Shown here: positions 6,275 through 12,017 of the stretch, piece after piece
How the letters are laid out: each line of letters begins with the position of its first letter
Position numbering within the stretch: the stretch's first letter is position 1
Assembly (NCBI GenBank): GCA_910588965.1
Contig: CAJUSO010000026.1
Coordinates: 32,796 to 44,812, forward strand
Origin: an uncultured Lachnospiraceae bacterium
Lineage (GTDB): Bacteria > Bacillota > Clostridia > Lachnospirales > Lachnospiraceae
Reading direction: 5' to 3'
Length of the DNA stretch: 12,017 bases
Made by a program: the position numbers and the translations under genes
Notes under the pieces: model-generated
Seen by the model: the letters and a program-made list of their open reading frames with translations, nothing else
Told to the model about the DNA's origin: nothing
Databases searched by the model: none

Positions 6275-7216
6275 TTACAGCCACCATGGTTCCTCCCCAA
6301 AACGTTCTTGATAATGCTTCTGCATCCGTTTTTTCTGTTTCTTTTTCCCGAGGGCAGAGGCGATAGCGATAGCCTGCCGTAAGGCTTCTTTGTAATCCTC
6401 CCAGGAAAACTCCCCCGCTTCCCCCAGTTCCAGCAGATGTTCCATATTCTGCGCTTTCCCTTCCAAAAACGGCACGAAACGTTCGGAGGATTTCTCCTGC
6501 CTGCTGGCCTCTATCCCGCGCTCTGCATATCCTAACGCTTTCCTATACTGCCCTAGCTTCCCATATGCCCCCATCAGCCGCTCCATAACCATTAATTCTA
6601 TCTTCTGCCCCTGCCCTGGTATGCGGTAACCGCTTCCAAGCCCACAGTAAATCCCTTCCAGCATGGAAACCGCTTCCTGGTATTTCCCTTCCCCATAATA
6701 GCTGTCTGCAATGCCATACAGGAGCAGTAATTCATGGCCTATCCACGGATACCTGGAAAGTTCCTGCTGCATTGGATTCGGGACAGAAAGCCCCAGGGCT
6801 TCCCATAGCATGGCACGTCCCTCTTCCCCGGTTATCTGTCGGAGTTTCCAGCCAATGTGCGCCTTCCCTCCTAAGATATATTGGCGGTGTGCAGGCGTAT
6901 CACCGAAAACCCCCTCCAGCTTCCGGATGATTCGGTCCGCAGCCTTATACTCCCCCTTCTCCATCAGATCCTCATAGCGCTGGATTTCCTCCTGCACCTG
7001 GGCATCACCCATCGGCACGATGGCATAGCCCCTGCCCTTTTCCTTCCCCAGACGCTCCATCATCTGCCTGCTGATTGCCCTCCCTGGCTTCTGCCTGCCA
7101 TTTTCAATCCTGGAGACGGTTTGGGGGGAGCAGATTCCCTCGCTTAACATTTCCTGGGTCATCCCCAATGACTCCCGGTATCTTTTTAATATTTCACCAA
7201 AATAGTAAATACCCAT
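6275..7216 (-). CDS. XRE-type HTH regulator with TPR-like region (RRNPP/Rgg-like), second of pair
   Basis: 313 residues. Residues 4-60 form a Cro/C1-type helix-turn-helix (FGEILKRYRESLGMTQEMLSEG, recognition helix in SPQTVSRIENG). The ICSP-x3-SRIE-x-G pattern is typical of Rgg/PlcR-like regulators. Residues of about 75-300 are all helical with TPR-like pairs, for example GKYQEAVSMLEGIY and GQYRKALGYAERGIE, suggesting a peptide- or ligand-binding domain as in the RRNPP family. The C-terminus is basic (GKKKQKKRMQKHYQERF). The start at ATG 7216 has only a weak Shine-Dalgarno sequence (AGGAAG about 12 nt upstream, AGGG adjacent), 58 nt after the preceding regulator, so expression may depend on the upstream gene. 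A strong terminator follows. Regulator assignment is solid; peptide sensing is inferred from architecture. Confidence 0.88.
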   Translation of the reverse strand: MGIYYFGEILKRYRESLGMTQEMLSEGICSPQTVSRIENGRQKPGRAISRQMMERLGKEKGRGYAIVPMGDAQVQEEIQRYEDLMEKGEYKAADRIIRKLEGVFGDTPAHRQYILGGKAHIGWKLRQITGEEGRAMLWEALGLSVPNPMQQELSRYPWIGHELLLLYGIADSYYGEGKYQEAVSMLEGIYCGLGSGYRIPGQGQKIELMVMERLMGAYGKLGQYRKALGYAERGIEASRQEKSSERFVPFLEGKAQNMEHLLELGEAGEFSWEDYKEALRQAIAIASALGKKKQKKRMQKHYQERFGEEPWWL

Positions 7217-7274
7217 CCCTAACCCACGCTTCCTGCTTTACACAAAATCCCCGGATACTTCTATCCCATATCCC

Positions 7275-8198
7275 TTAAACCTTCCATTTTTCTTTATACC
7301 GCTGCATATGCCTCTCCACTTCCCAAGCCTTTGGGTTGCCGTCCAAGGTGTATAAGGAATAGGCCTGCTGGCATCTCCTGGCCAGTTCCTCCTGTTCCTT
7401 TGCCTGTACGGTTCCCTTGCCTAAACGTTCCAGAAGCTGTACAGAAAGGAAATATAGGTCGGCGCAGTAGCAATAGCTTTTCCCTGCCTTGATTACGGCA
7501 AGCCCCTCTTCTATTTCTGCCAACGCCTTGCGGCATTTCCCCTTCCCTGCCAGGGCGGCTGCATATTTTAACTGGATTTTGGGATAATATTCCTCTACCC
7601 ATCCCTTTGAATAATAAGATTTTACAAAATGCTGTATGTATTTCAATTTCTTTAAGCTGATGCCCTCGGTCTGTGCCAATAAAATCCCGATTTCTGTCCG
7701 GCCCAGCAGCATATTCCAACCCTCTCCTGGGATTGTCAGCGCCGCTGCTTCCTCTAAAAGCTGTTCTGCCTCCTGTGCAAGGCGTTCCCTCCGCTCCCAG
7801 CTTAAGGAACTGTCCTGCATATGCAGCCGCCAAAGCTTGGCTTTGCAGTATTTTACATACTGGTTTTCCAGCTTATCATTTCCCGCCGCTTCTTCATAAG
7901 CGGCCAATGCCCGCCCTGCCATGCCGGCCCGCCCTGCCCGTATGGCCTGGATGATTTCCCTGCGCTGCTGGTAAAGCTTGTAATCCCCTTCTTCTAATAA
8001 CAGCACAAGCCTGTCCAGCCCGACACCCAGGCGTTCCAGAAGCGTCTGGGCCAGAAGCAGCGGGGCTTCGGCCTCCCCGTGTTCTATCCGCGAAAGATGG
8101 GAGGGCGAGCAAATGCCCCTACATAAATCAGCCTGGGAGACATTCTTCTGCTGCCGGTAACCACGGATAATATTCCCCAATTCATATTTCCCAAACAT
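7275..8198 (-). CDS. XRE-type HTH regulator with helical repeat domain (RRNPP/Rgg-like), first of pair
   Basis: 307 residues. The N-terminal HTH spans about residues 6-60 (LGNIIRGYRQQKNVSQADLCRGICSPSHLSRIEHGE in overlapping parts), with the same ICSP-x3-SRIE-x-G signature as the next gene. The remaining residues form helix pairs of TPR type (AGMAGRALAAYEEAAGN, KGKCRKALAEIEEGLAVIKAG, LARRCQQAYSLYTLDGN), as in PlcR, Rgg or NprR. AAGGAGG lies 8 nt before ATG 8198. The gene starts 111 nt after the membrane protein stop with no intervening U-tract terminator, so it may be part of the same long transcript. The gap contains a tiny hydrophobic ORF and a direct repeat. The two regulators are related but clearly diverged, and may respond to different ligands. 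Confidence 0.88.
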   Translation of the reverse strand: MFGKYELGNIIRGYRQQKNVSQADLCRGICSPSHLSRIEHGEAEAPLLLAQTLLERLGVGLDRLVLLLEEGDYKLYQQRREIIQAIRAGRAGMAGRALAAYEEAAGNDKLENQYVKYCKAKLWRLHMQDSSLSWERRERLAQEAEQLLEEAAALTIPGEGWNMLLGRTEIGILLAQTEGISLKKLKYIQHFVKSYYSKGWVEEYYPKIQLKYAAALAGKGKCRKALAEIEEGLAVIKAGKSYCYCADLYFLSVQLLERLGKGTVQAKEQEELARRCQQAYSLYTLDGNPKAWEVERHMQRYKEKWKV

Positions 8199-8241
8199 AG
8201 CGCCTTCCTCCTTACAGATCCCTATGGGTCCCCTTAGCGTA

Positions 8242-8289
8242 CTATGGCACTAACATGGCAAAAGCCAGCGGCAGCCACGCGGCCAGCAT
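8242..8289 (-). CDS. Possible 15-codon hydrophobic peptide ORF
   Basis: An ATG at 8289 opens a frame encoding MLAAWLPLAFAMLVP, ending in TAG at 8242, 44 nt before the first XRE-TPR regulator. RRNPP regulators are often controlled by short peptides encoded next to them, some of them hydrophobic (SHP of Rgg). However, there is no clear Shine-Dalgarno sequence, the peptide is shorter than most known precursors, and it lacks a charged N-terminus. Low-confidence candidate. Confidence 0.2.
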   Translation of the reverse strand: MLAAWLPLAFAMLVP

Positions 8290-8309
8290 CTGTCTGCCAA
8301 ATGATATAC

Positions 8310-9185
8310 CTAGCGTAGCACTTCGCCCCCAATCATGTCAAGGCTTACGTTCCTGGATTTTCGGTACATTAGGGTTGCCAGCAGCAGCCATGCCCCCGCC
8401 AGCAGCCCCACAGACAGCCATGGGCTGAACACATAGGCACGGAAATATTTCCTGTAATGGCATGCCAGCAGGGAATGGCTGACTGGGAAAAACCACATAG
8501 CGCCTGTGCGCAGCAGGATAAGCCCGCTCCCCACCGTGATATGGAATACCTGCACGAAGAACAGCAGGAGCCGTTTCTGGTACAGGCAGCCTGCCGTGAA
8601 AGCCATCCCGCAGAGCAGCAGGAAGAGGGTAAACATGGCAAAGGAAAAGAAGAAGGCCGAATAAGGCGGCATCTGGAAGTACAGGTTGGGCGGCAGGATT
8701 TCTTTTATCATATTCCCCCATCCCGGGGTGAATTTTTCATCGTATTCTGTCACCACCAGGCTCCAGCCGTTGTCCAGGAAGGAATCCCCCGCCACCTGCG
8801 CCATAGTCAGCAGGTTGGCCGCCAGGCTGTAGAGCATTGCACAAAGGAGCTGGAACAGCATCTCCCCCAAAACCCAATTCCGCTTCCCCATACGCGCCAC
8901 ATAAAACAGCATGTTCCCGTCTGCCTTAGGGAAGGGGGACATTAGCACCAGGTATACCAGCCCGAACAGAAGAAGTCCCATCCAGGAATTCATGGTGGCG
9001 ATGCAGGGCTCCAGGATATTCAAAGGGCTGCCCATCCGCCTGGAGGCCTCCAGAAGGGGCAGGACAGTGCCGTCACGCAGGGGCAGGAATGCCACCGCCA
9101 GCAGGATAATCCTCGGTGTGGACAGCCACCGGGCATATTCCCCCTTTGCCACCAACAGGATGGATCCTAACTTGATATCACCCAT
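8310..9185 (-). CDS. ABC-2-like multi-pass membrane protein (second permease-like subunit)
   Basis: 291 residues from ATG 9185. That ATG overlaps the upstream stop by one base (TGATG) and has GGAGG 5 nt upstream; the adjacent ATG 9188 is the alternative. About six membrane segments are visible, near residues 25-42, 67-84, 107-128, 174-200, 206-226 and 257-273. The segment YVARMGKRNWVLGEMLFQLL before the third helix resembles the amphipathic entry region of ABC-2 permeases, in which a basic cytoplasmic loop precedes the membrane. Together with its coupled neighbours it probably forms a membrane complex. Specific substrate unknown. No ATP-binding subunit is encoded beside it, so it may work with a distant ATPase or have another role. 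Confidence 0.8.
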   Translation of the reverse strand: MGDIKLGSILLVAKGEYARWLSTPRIILLAVAFLPLRDGTVLPLLEASRRMGSPLNILEPCIATMNSWMGLLLFGLVYLVLMSPFPKADGNMLFYVARMGKRNWVLGEMLFQLLCAMLYSLAANLLTMAQVAGDSFLDNGWSLVVTEYDEKFTPGWGNMIKEILPPNLYFQMPPYSAFFFSFAMFTLFLLLCGMAFTAGCLYQKRLLLFFVQVFHITVGSGLILLRTGAMWFFPVSHSLLACHYRKYFRAYVFSPWLSVGLLAGAWLLLATLMYRKSRNVSLDMIGGEVLR

Positions 9186-9907
9186 CATGCCCTCCCCCCT
9201 TTCATCTTCCACAGGATCCCGCAGGCTGCAGCCCCTGCCGCTGCCATGCCCCATGGGAGCAGCATAGCTTCCGCCATTGCGGCCTCTTTCAGCAGATACC
9301 CTATGGTGAATAGCACACCCAAGCAGGTGTATAGGTCTGGGTAGAGGAATACCAGGAACATGGCCAATACGGACATGGCCATGCCGTAGGACGCCATATA
9401 TAGGGTCTTGGCACCAACCGACAGGAGAAGGGAGCCTGCCATCATAGCGTTACTCCCGTATGGCTCCTGGCCGCCTGGGGAAATGGGGCTCAAGGGGAAG
9501 ATGCAGGACACAGCCAGGGCATATGCCACAAGCCCAGCTGCGGACAGCACCCCGCCGCTTGCCGCCGAATAAAGCAGCCTGGAGTACACATACCGGTATT
9601 TCCCCATGCGCCCCTCCACCTCCATATAGAAGCGGCTGGCAAGTTCCTCATAGACGCTGGAGGCGGAAGGCAGGGCTGCGATGGCCGCCAGCAGCACATA
9701 CATCCAGCTGGTAGCACAGCTATGGAACGCATCCTCAGCCGAAAACCCTAGGAGCCTCTCCTTGGGGAAGTACACCACGGCAGCAGCCACAGAAAGGAAT
9801 TCATCGTTGTCCAAGTAGCACAAAGGCCCCATGGATGCCAGGACGGCAATAGCCGCAATCCCCAGGATATAGTACGGCGCTTTTTTCCTCACATACAATG
9901 ATATCAT
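9185..9907 (-). CDS. ABC-2-like membrane protein (first permease-like subunit)
   Basis: 240 residues from ATG 9907, which overlaps the lipoprotein stop as ATGA; GGAG lies 8 nt upstream. An earlier in-frame ATG at 9937 would overlap the lipoprotein gene by 34 nt and is less likely. About six hydrophobic segments lie near residues 12-30, 67-84, 113-138, 155-173, 176-205 and 210-232. The loop SSVYEELASRFYMEVEGRMGKYRYVYSRLL after the second helix (residues 83-112, seen in parts) is the familiar pattern of ABC-2 type permeases: a short acidic stretch, then basic residues leading into helix 3. Translational coupling on both sides makes a lipoprotein/permease/permease complex likely. Its substrate could be the secreted protein encoded upstream, but nothing in the sequence proves that. 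Confidence 0.8.
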   Translation of the reverse strand: MISLYVRKKAPYYILGIAAIAVLASMGPLCYLDNDEFLSVAAAVVYFPKERLLGFSAEDAFHSCATSWMYVLLAAIAALPSASSVYEELASRFYMEVEGRMGKYRYVYSRLLYSAASGGVLSAAGLVAYALAVSCIFPLSPISPGGQEPYGSNAMMAGSLLLSVGAKTLYMASYGMAMSVLAMFLVFLYPDLYTCLGVLFTIGYLLKEAAMAEAMLLPWGMAAAGAAACGILWKMKGGRA

Positions 9908-11064
9908 CCTTTCCGCTCCATTTCTAAATCTGTCCATAATTCCCCAGTCACCATATCTACCAGGAAGAAGTGCCTGTACCTCCCTAATCCTGATACCAGC
10001 CTATCCGGCGTCTCCTCTTCATCCTTTCCGGTAAGGAAGGCATAGACTGGCCTTGCCTCTATCTTCTTCCCCGGCATCTTAGAGTGTTCTGGCGTGTAGG
10101 GTATATATAAGGGGAGGATTTCCTGGATCTTAGATATGCCAAAACCGGACATGGTATCCTTCACAACCTTTATGGCGCTCCCAAGGTCAACCACCTGCGT
10201 AATCGGGTCAGATGACTCTATGGAAAAACTCTCATTCCTTGTGAAGAAGGAGGGGACGCCTTGGGATCCGAAGTCCATTAAGGTCATAAAATACGTGGTA
10301 AGGAGATCTACGTCCCCATTCTCATAATACGTATCCCCATACAATGGGGTCGTATGGTTGTTGAAGCGGATGCCTTTGTATTCATACTCCACGCACATGG
10401 ACAGGGTATCTTTGCCGCCATCCTGCCCCCTGACAGCCACATCGGAAACCTTATAGGAGACCCCTTCTATCGGCATCTCCCGATCCATCCACCTTTCAAT
10501 ATCCTGGCAGAACCTAGGGAGGCTGACACTTCCATCGGGGAAATCCACAAAAACCCCCGATATATCGTCTTTGGCTAGGCTGTATTCTGCCTTTGCCTCG
10601 CCAGTACCAGGGCTGGAGTTATGCTTAGCTATATAGGCCATCCCCCCATTCTCACATATGTTCATGTAGTCGTCTTCCTCCCCTTCCCCATAAGTGATAC
10701 ACCTGCCAAGCCCAGACGCCTCCCCTTCTACAAACCCTTCCCTGTCTATCTGGAACAGGGAAGCATATTTTTCTATATTCCCGTCATCCAGGAAGCCATC
10801 CTCTATTTTTATATGGAGGATCCCAATGTCCTCTATCGCTGAAAAGTCCACATCCTCCGGAAGGATTAGGTTCCCGTTGTCCGTATCCGTAAGCTTTGCC
10901 TCCCGCAGTTCATCTACAGAGCAGTATGTAACCTCTGGCTCTGCCAGCTGGGGGTTTTCCCCATAGGACTTCATGTTCTCCTTTACCCTCTCTGGCGTTT
11001 CCTGGCACCCTGCCAGGGACAGGCCAATCAATAGGGCAAAGGCCCAAAACCTTAAGTTCCGCAT
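9904..11064 (-). CDS. Predicted lipoprotein of an ABC-2-like membrane gene cluster
   Basis: 386 residues with a clear lipoprotein signal: MRNLRFW, hydrophobic core, lipobox LAGC (Cys20). GGAGG is 7 nt before ATG 11064. The mature protein is acidic and rich in strands. The last third (from about residue 285) has the alternating pattern of a YycI/PepSY-like beta-alpha fold, ending in a HFFLVDMVTGELW segment that resembles the 'vDA-tGe' ending of such domains. This resemblance is topological, not an established match. Upstream is the secreted protein gene, 75 nt away with a hairpin between them; downstream is a directly overlapping membrane protein gene. The likely place of action is the outer face of the membrane, perhaps as an accessory or substrate-handling subunit. 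Confidence 0.84.
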   Translation of the reverse strand: MRNLRFWAFALLIGLSLAGCQETPERVKENMKSYGENPQLAEPEVTYCSVDELREAKLTDTDNGNLILPEDVDFSAIEDIGILHIKIEDGFLDDGNIEKYASLFQIDREGFVEGEASGLGRCITYGEGEEDDYMNICENGGMAYIAKHNSSPGTGEAKAEYSLAKDDISGVFVDFPDGSVSLPRFCQDIERWMDREMPIEGVSYKVSDVAVRGQDGGKDTLSMCVEYEYKGIRFNNHTTPLYGDTYYENGDVDLLTTYFMTLMDFGSQGVPSFFTRNESFSIESSDPITQVVDLGSAIKVVKDTMSGFGISKIQEILPLYIPYTPEHSKMPGKKIEARPVYAFLTGKDEEETPDRLVSGLGRYRHFFLVDMVTGELWTDLEMERKG

Positions 11065-11088
11065 TCCGCCACCTCCCTATACCATACT

Positions 11089-11127
11089 TGGGCCAGGAGG
11101 GGATACAACGGCCTCCCTCCTGGCCCA
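11089..11127 (-). other. 13-bp intercistronic hairpin without U-tract
   Basis: The arms TGGGCCAGGAGGG (11089-11101) and CCCTCCTGGCCCA (11115-11127) are exact complements with a 13-nt loop. The hairpin sits between the stop of the small secreted protein gene (11140) and the Shine-Dalgarno of the lipoprotein gene. On the minus strand it is followed by AGTATGG rather than T, so it should not be an efficient intrinsic terminator. It more likely protects an upstream mRNA or attenuates read-through. Confidence 0.75.
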
Positions 11128-11139
11128 GGGTGTTTCAAA

Positions 11140-11526
11140 CTAATATGTTATTGTGCCACGGGTCGTATTTATAGAATTTGTAGGATTATGGTACTTTACC
11201 GTAAAAACATAAACATGCCCCCGTGCGGTTGGGAGGGTAGCATACTTGCTTTTTGTGGCTTCTGTTTGACCAAAATCATTTATAAAATATACAGATGTCC
11301 CGGCATTCCCACCCGAAATCCTACATTCGGCTGTAGATTTCGTAGCTACCAGTGAAGAAGATTTCCAGGACATCGCACTCTCTGCCGGCGGCCTTGTAGG
11401 GTTAAAATATAAATTCCAGTTTGCTATTCCATTCGCAAATACCTTAGCCGGGATCATCTGTGCACAAATCATTCCTGCCAATGCAATACATGTAATCTTC
11501 TTTAAGGTTTTATTCCTTTTTTTCAT
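11140..11526 (-). CDS. Small secreted protein of unknown family
   Basis: 128 residues from ATG 11526, with GGAG 8 nt upstream. An earlier in-frame ATG at 11757 would fall at the -10 box of the predicted promoter and is rejected. Residues 1-31 are a signal peptide (MKKRNKTLKK, hydrophobic core, AKVFA cleavage site). The mature part of about 97 residues starts NGIANWNLYF and is rich in Ser, Thr, Asn and Gly. It has strand-like segments (SAECRISGG, TSVYFINDFGQTEA, HVYVFTVKYHN, NTTRGTITY) and a single Cys, so a compact beta-sandwich is plausible. There is no lipobox, LPXTG or membrane anchor. It heads a cluster of lipoprotein, membrane proteins and regulators, the usual position of an exported peptide, bacteriocin or adhesin gene. 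I do not recognise the family. Confidence 0.82.
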   Translation of the reverse strand: MKKRNKTLKKITCIALAGMICAQMIPAKVFANGIANWNLYFNPTRPPAESAMSWKSSSLVATKSTAECRISGGNAGTSVYFINDFGQTEATKSKYATLPTARGHVYVFTVKYHNPTNSINTTRGTITY

Positions 11527-11528
11527 AC

Positions 11529-11746
11529 GTTTTCTCCTCTCTACGATAATCTCTTTGGTAAAACATCCCAATTGCAATACAAGCTGCAGGCTTCGCAAGA
11601 GCCAGAACCTCCCCAGCGCTGTAGCCCGCACTACAATCCTCCTTTCCTTGCAAGCCCCTAGAACCACGGGACTGCTTTCTCCTACGGCATCAAGGAATTT
11701 CCTTACAGGCGATACCCGGGAAACGCCTGGCGGATAATCTCCGCCC
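11529..11746 (-). promoter_or_regulatory. Long, potentially structured 5' leader of the secreted protein gene
   Basis: About 220 nt separate the predicted start of transcription from the ATG. The RNA could form a 6-bp hairpin at its very 5' end (11729-11745), a GGCG/CGCC hairpin (11709-11727), and a local AAGGAAATTCCTT palindrome (11692-11704). The 3' half of that palindrome could instead pair with CAAGGAA at 11644-11650. I do not recognise a known riboswitch class. Confidence 0.4.
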
Positions 11747-11752
11747 ATCCCT

Positions 11753-11782
11753 ATCATACCATTTGTAGTTACTCTATATCAA
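11753..11782 (-). promoter_or_regulatory. Predicted promoter of the secreted protein operon
   Basis: Minus strand: TTGATA (11782-11777), 18-nt spacer, TATGAT (11758-11753), with a TGG extension before the -10. The last part, ATGGTATGAT, and the 18-nt spacing are the same as in the CotH-gene promoter at 2428-2457. Confidence 0.65.
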
Positions 11783-12017
11783 GCATTTCCATGTTCCTGC
11801 ACATCCATCCTGAAGTCCGGATAAAACCTGCACATAGAAACACCGGATACCAACTTTACTCGTTTTTACGTGAATCCTACAAACATTCCTACTTTCTTAT
11901 TTTCCTCTTTATATATTAGACACATCTGAAGTACTGGAATGTGACAAAACCTATTTTTTATATTAAACCTCAAGCAAATTTTCAACCTATCTTTTCATAT
12001 CTCGGCAAATGGCGATA
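11783..12017. other. AT-rich gene-free stretch at the right edge
   Basis: No gene of convincing length on either strand. Apart from the promoter at 11957-11985 I see only very short open frames. The neighbouring upstream gene lies outside the window. Confidence 0.5.
11957..11985 (-). promoter_or_regulatory. Second predicted upstream promoter
   Basis: Minus strand: TTGAAA (11985-11980), 17-nt spacer, TATAAA (11962-11957); each box has one mismatch to consensus. It would start transcription near 11950. No convincing ORF lies between it and the promoter at 11753-11782, so it may drive the same operon with a longer leader, or a short RNA. Confidence 0.5.

Noticed and set aside
11140..11526. Lactococcin 972-type bacteriocin
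   Set aside because: The size and signal peptide fit and membrane proteins follow, but the Trp/Tyr/His-rich mature motif of that family is absent, and the large integral membrane partner and ATPase are not seen.
11527..11757. N-terminal extension of the secreted protein to ATG 11757
   Set aside because: That ATG lies in the predicted -10 box and has no ribosome binding site. The signal peptide starting at 11526 with GGAG upstream is far more convincing.

Overview
The window reads as chromosomal DNA of an anaerobic Firmicute, most likely a Lachnospiraceae-type Clostridium relative. The support is a mid-range GC content, AGGAGG-type ribosome binding sites, a strong purine bias on the coding strand, a clostridial CotH surface protein with an Ig-like domain, and a Y-family polymerase paired with a YolD-like protein. 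The organism call is inference; no rRNA or other marker gene is present. Every gene I can support lies on the minus strand, so transcription runs from high to low coordinates. The long plus-strand open frames are shadows of these genes.

From right to left: (1) 11527-12017 has no convincing gene. It holds two predicted promoters and a leader of about 220 nt that looks able to fold. (2) 11140-11526 encodes a small secreted protein of unknown family, followed by a 13-bp hairpin without a U-tract. (3) 9904-11064, 9185-9907 and 8310-9185 form a tightly coupled trio (one-base or ATGA-type overlaps): a lipoprotein and two ABC-2-like membrane proteins. No ATPase gene is in the window. (4) 7275-8198 and 6275-7216 encode two tandem XRE-HTH proteins with long helical repeat regions, resembling the peptide-sensing RRNPP (Rgg/PlcR) group. 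They end at a strong terminator with a perfect 19-bp stem. (5) 5341-6081 and 4509-5270 encode two paralogous lipoproteins from a tandem duplication, with a terminator about 210 nt downstream. (6) 2892-4157 and 2549-2902 encode a UvrX/UmuC-like Y-family DNA polymerase overlapping a YolD-like protein. (7) 1-2309 is the N-terminal part of a secreted CotH-kinase-family protein. It has its own promoter, a possible short upstream ORF, and a (PVDPDK)n tail that runs off the left edge.

The most interesting unit is 4.5-11.8 kb. A secreted peptide-sized protein, a membrane/lipoprotein complex of ABC-2 type, two tandem peptide-receptor-like regulators and two paralogous lipoproteins are all co-directional. 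As inference, this could be a peptide-regulated secretion, immunity or signalling locus. No family match was established for the secreted protein or for any of the three lipoproteins.
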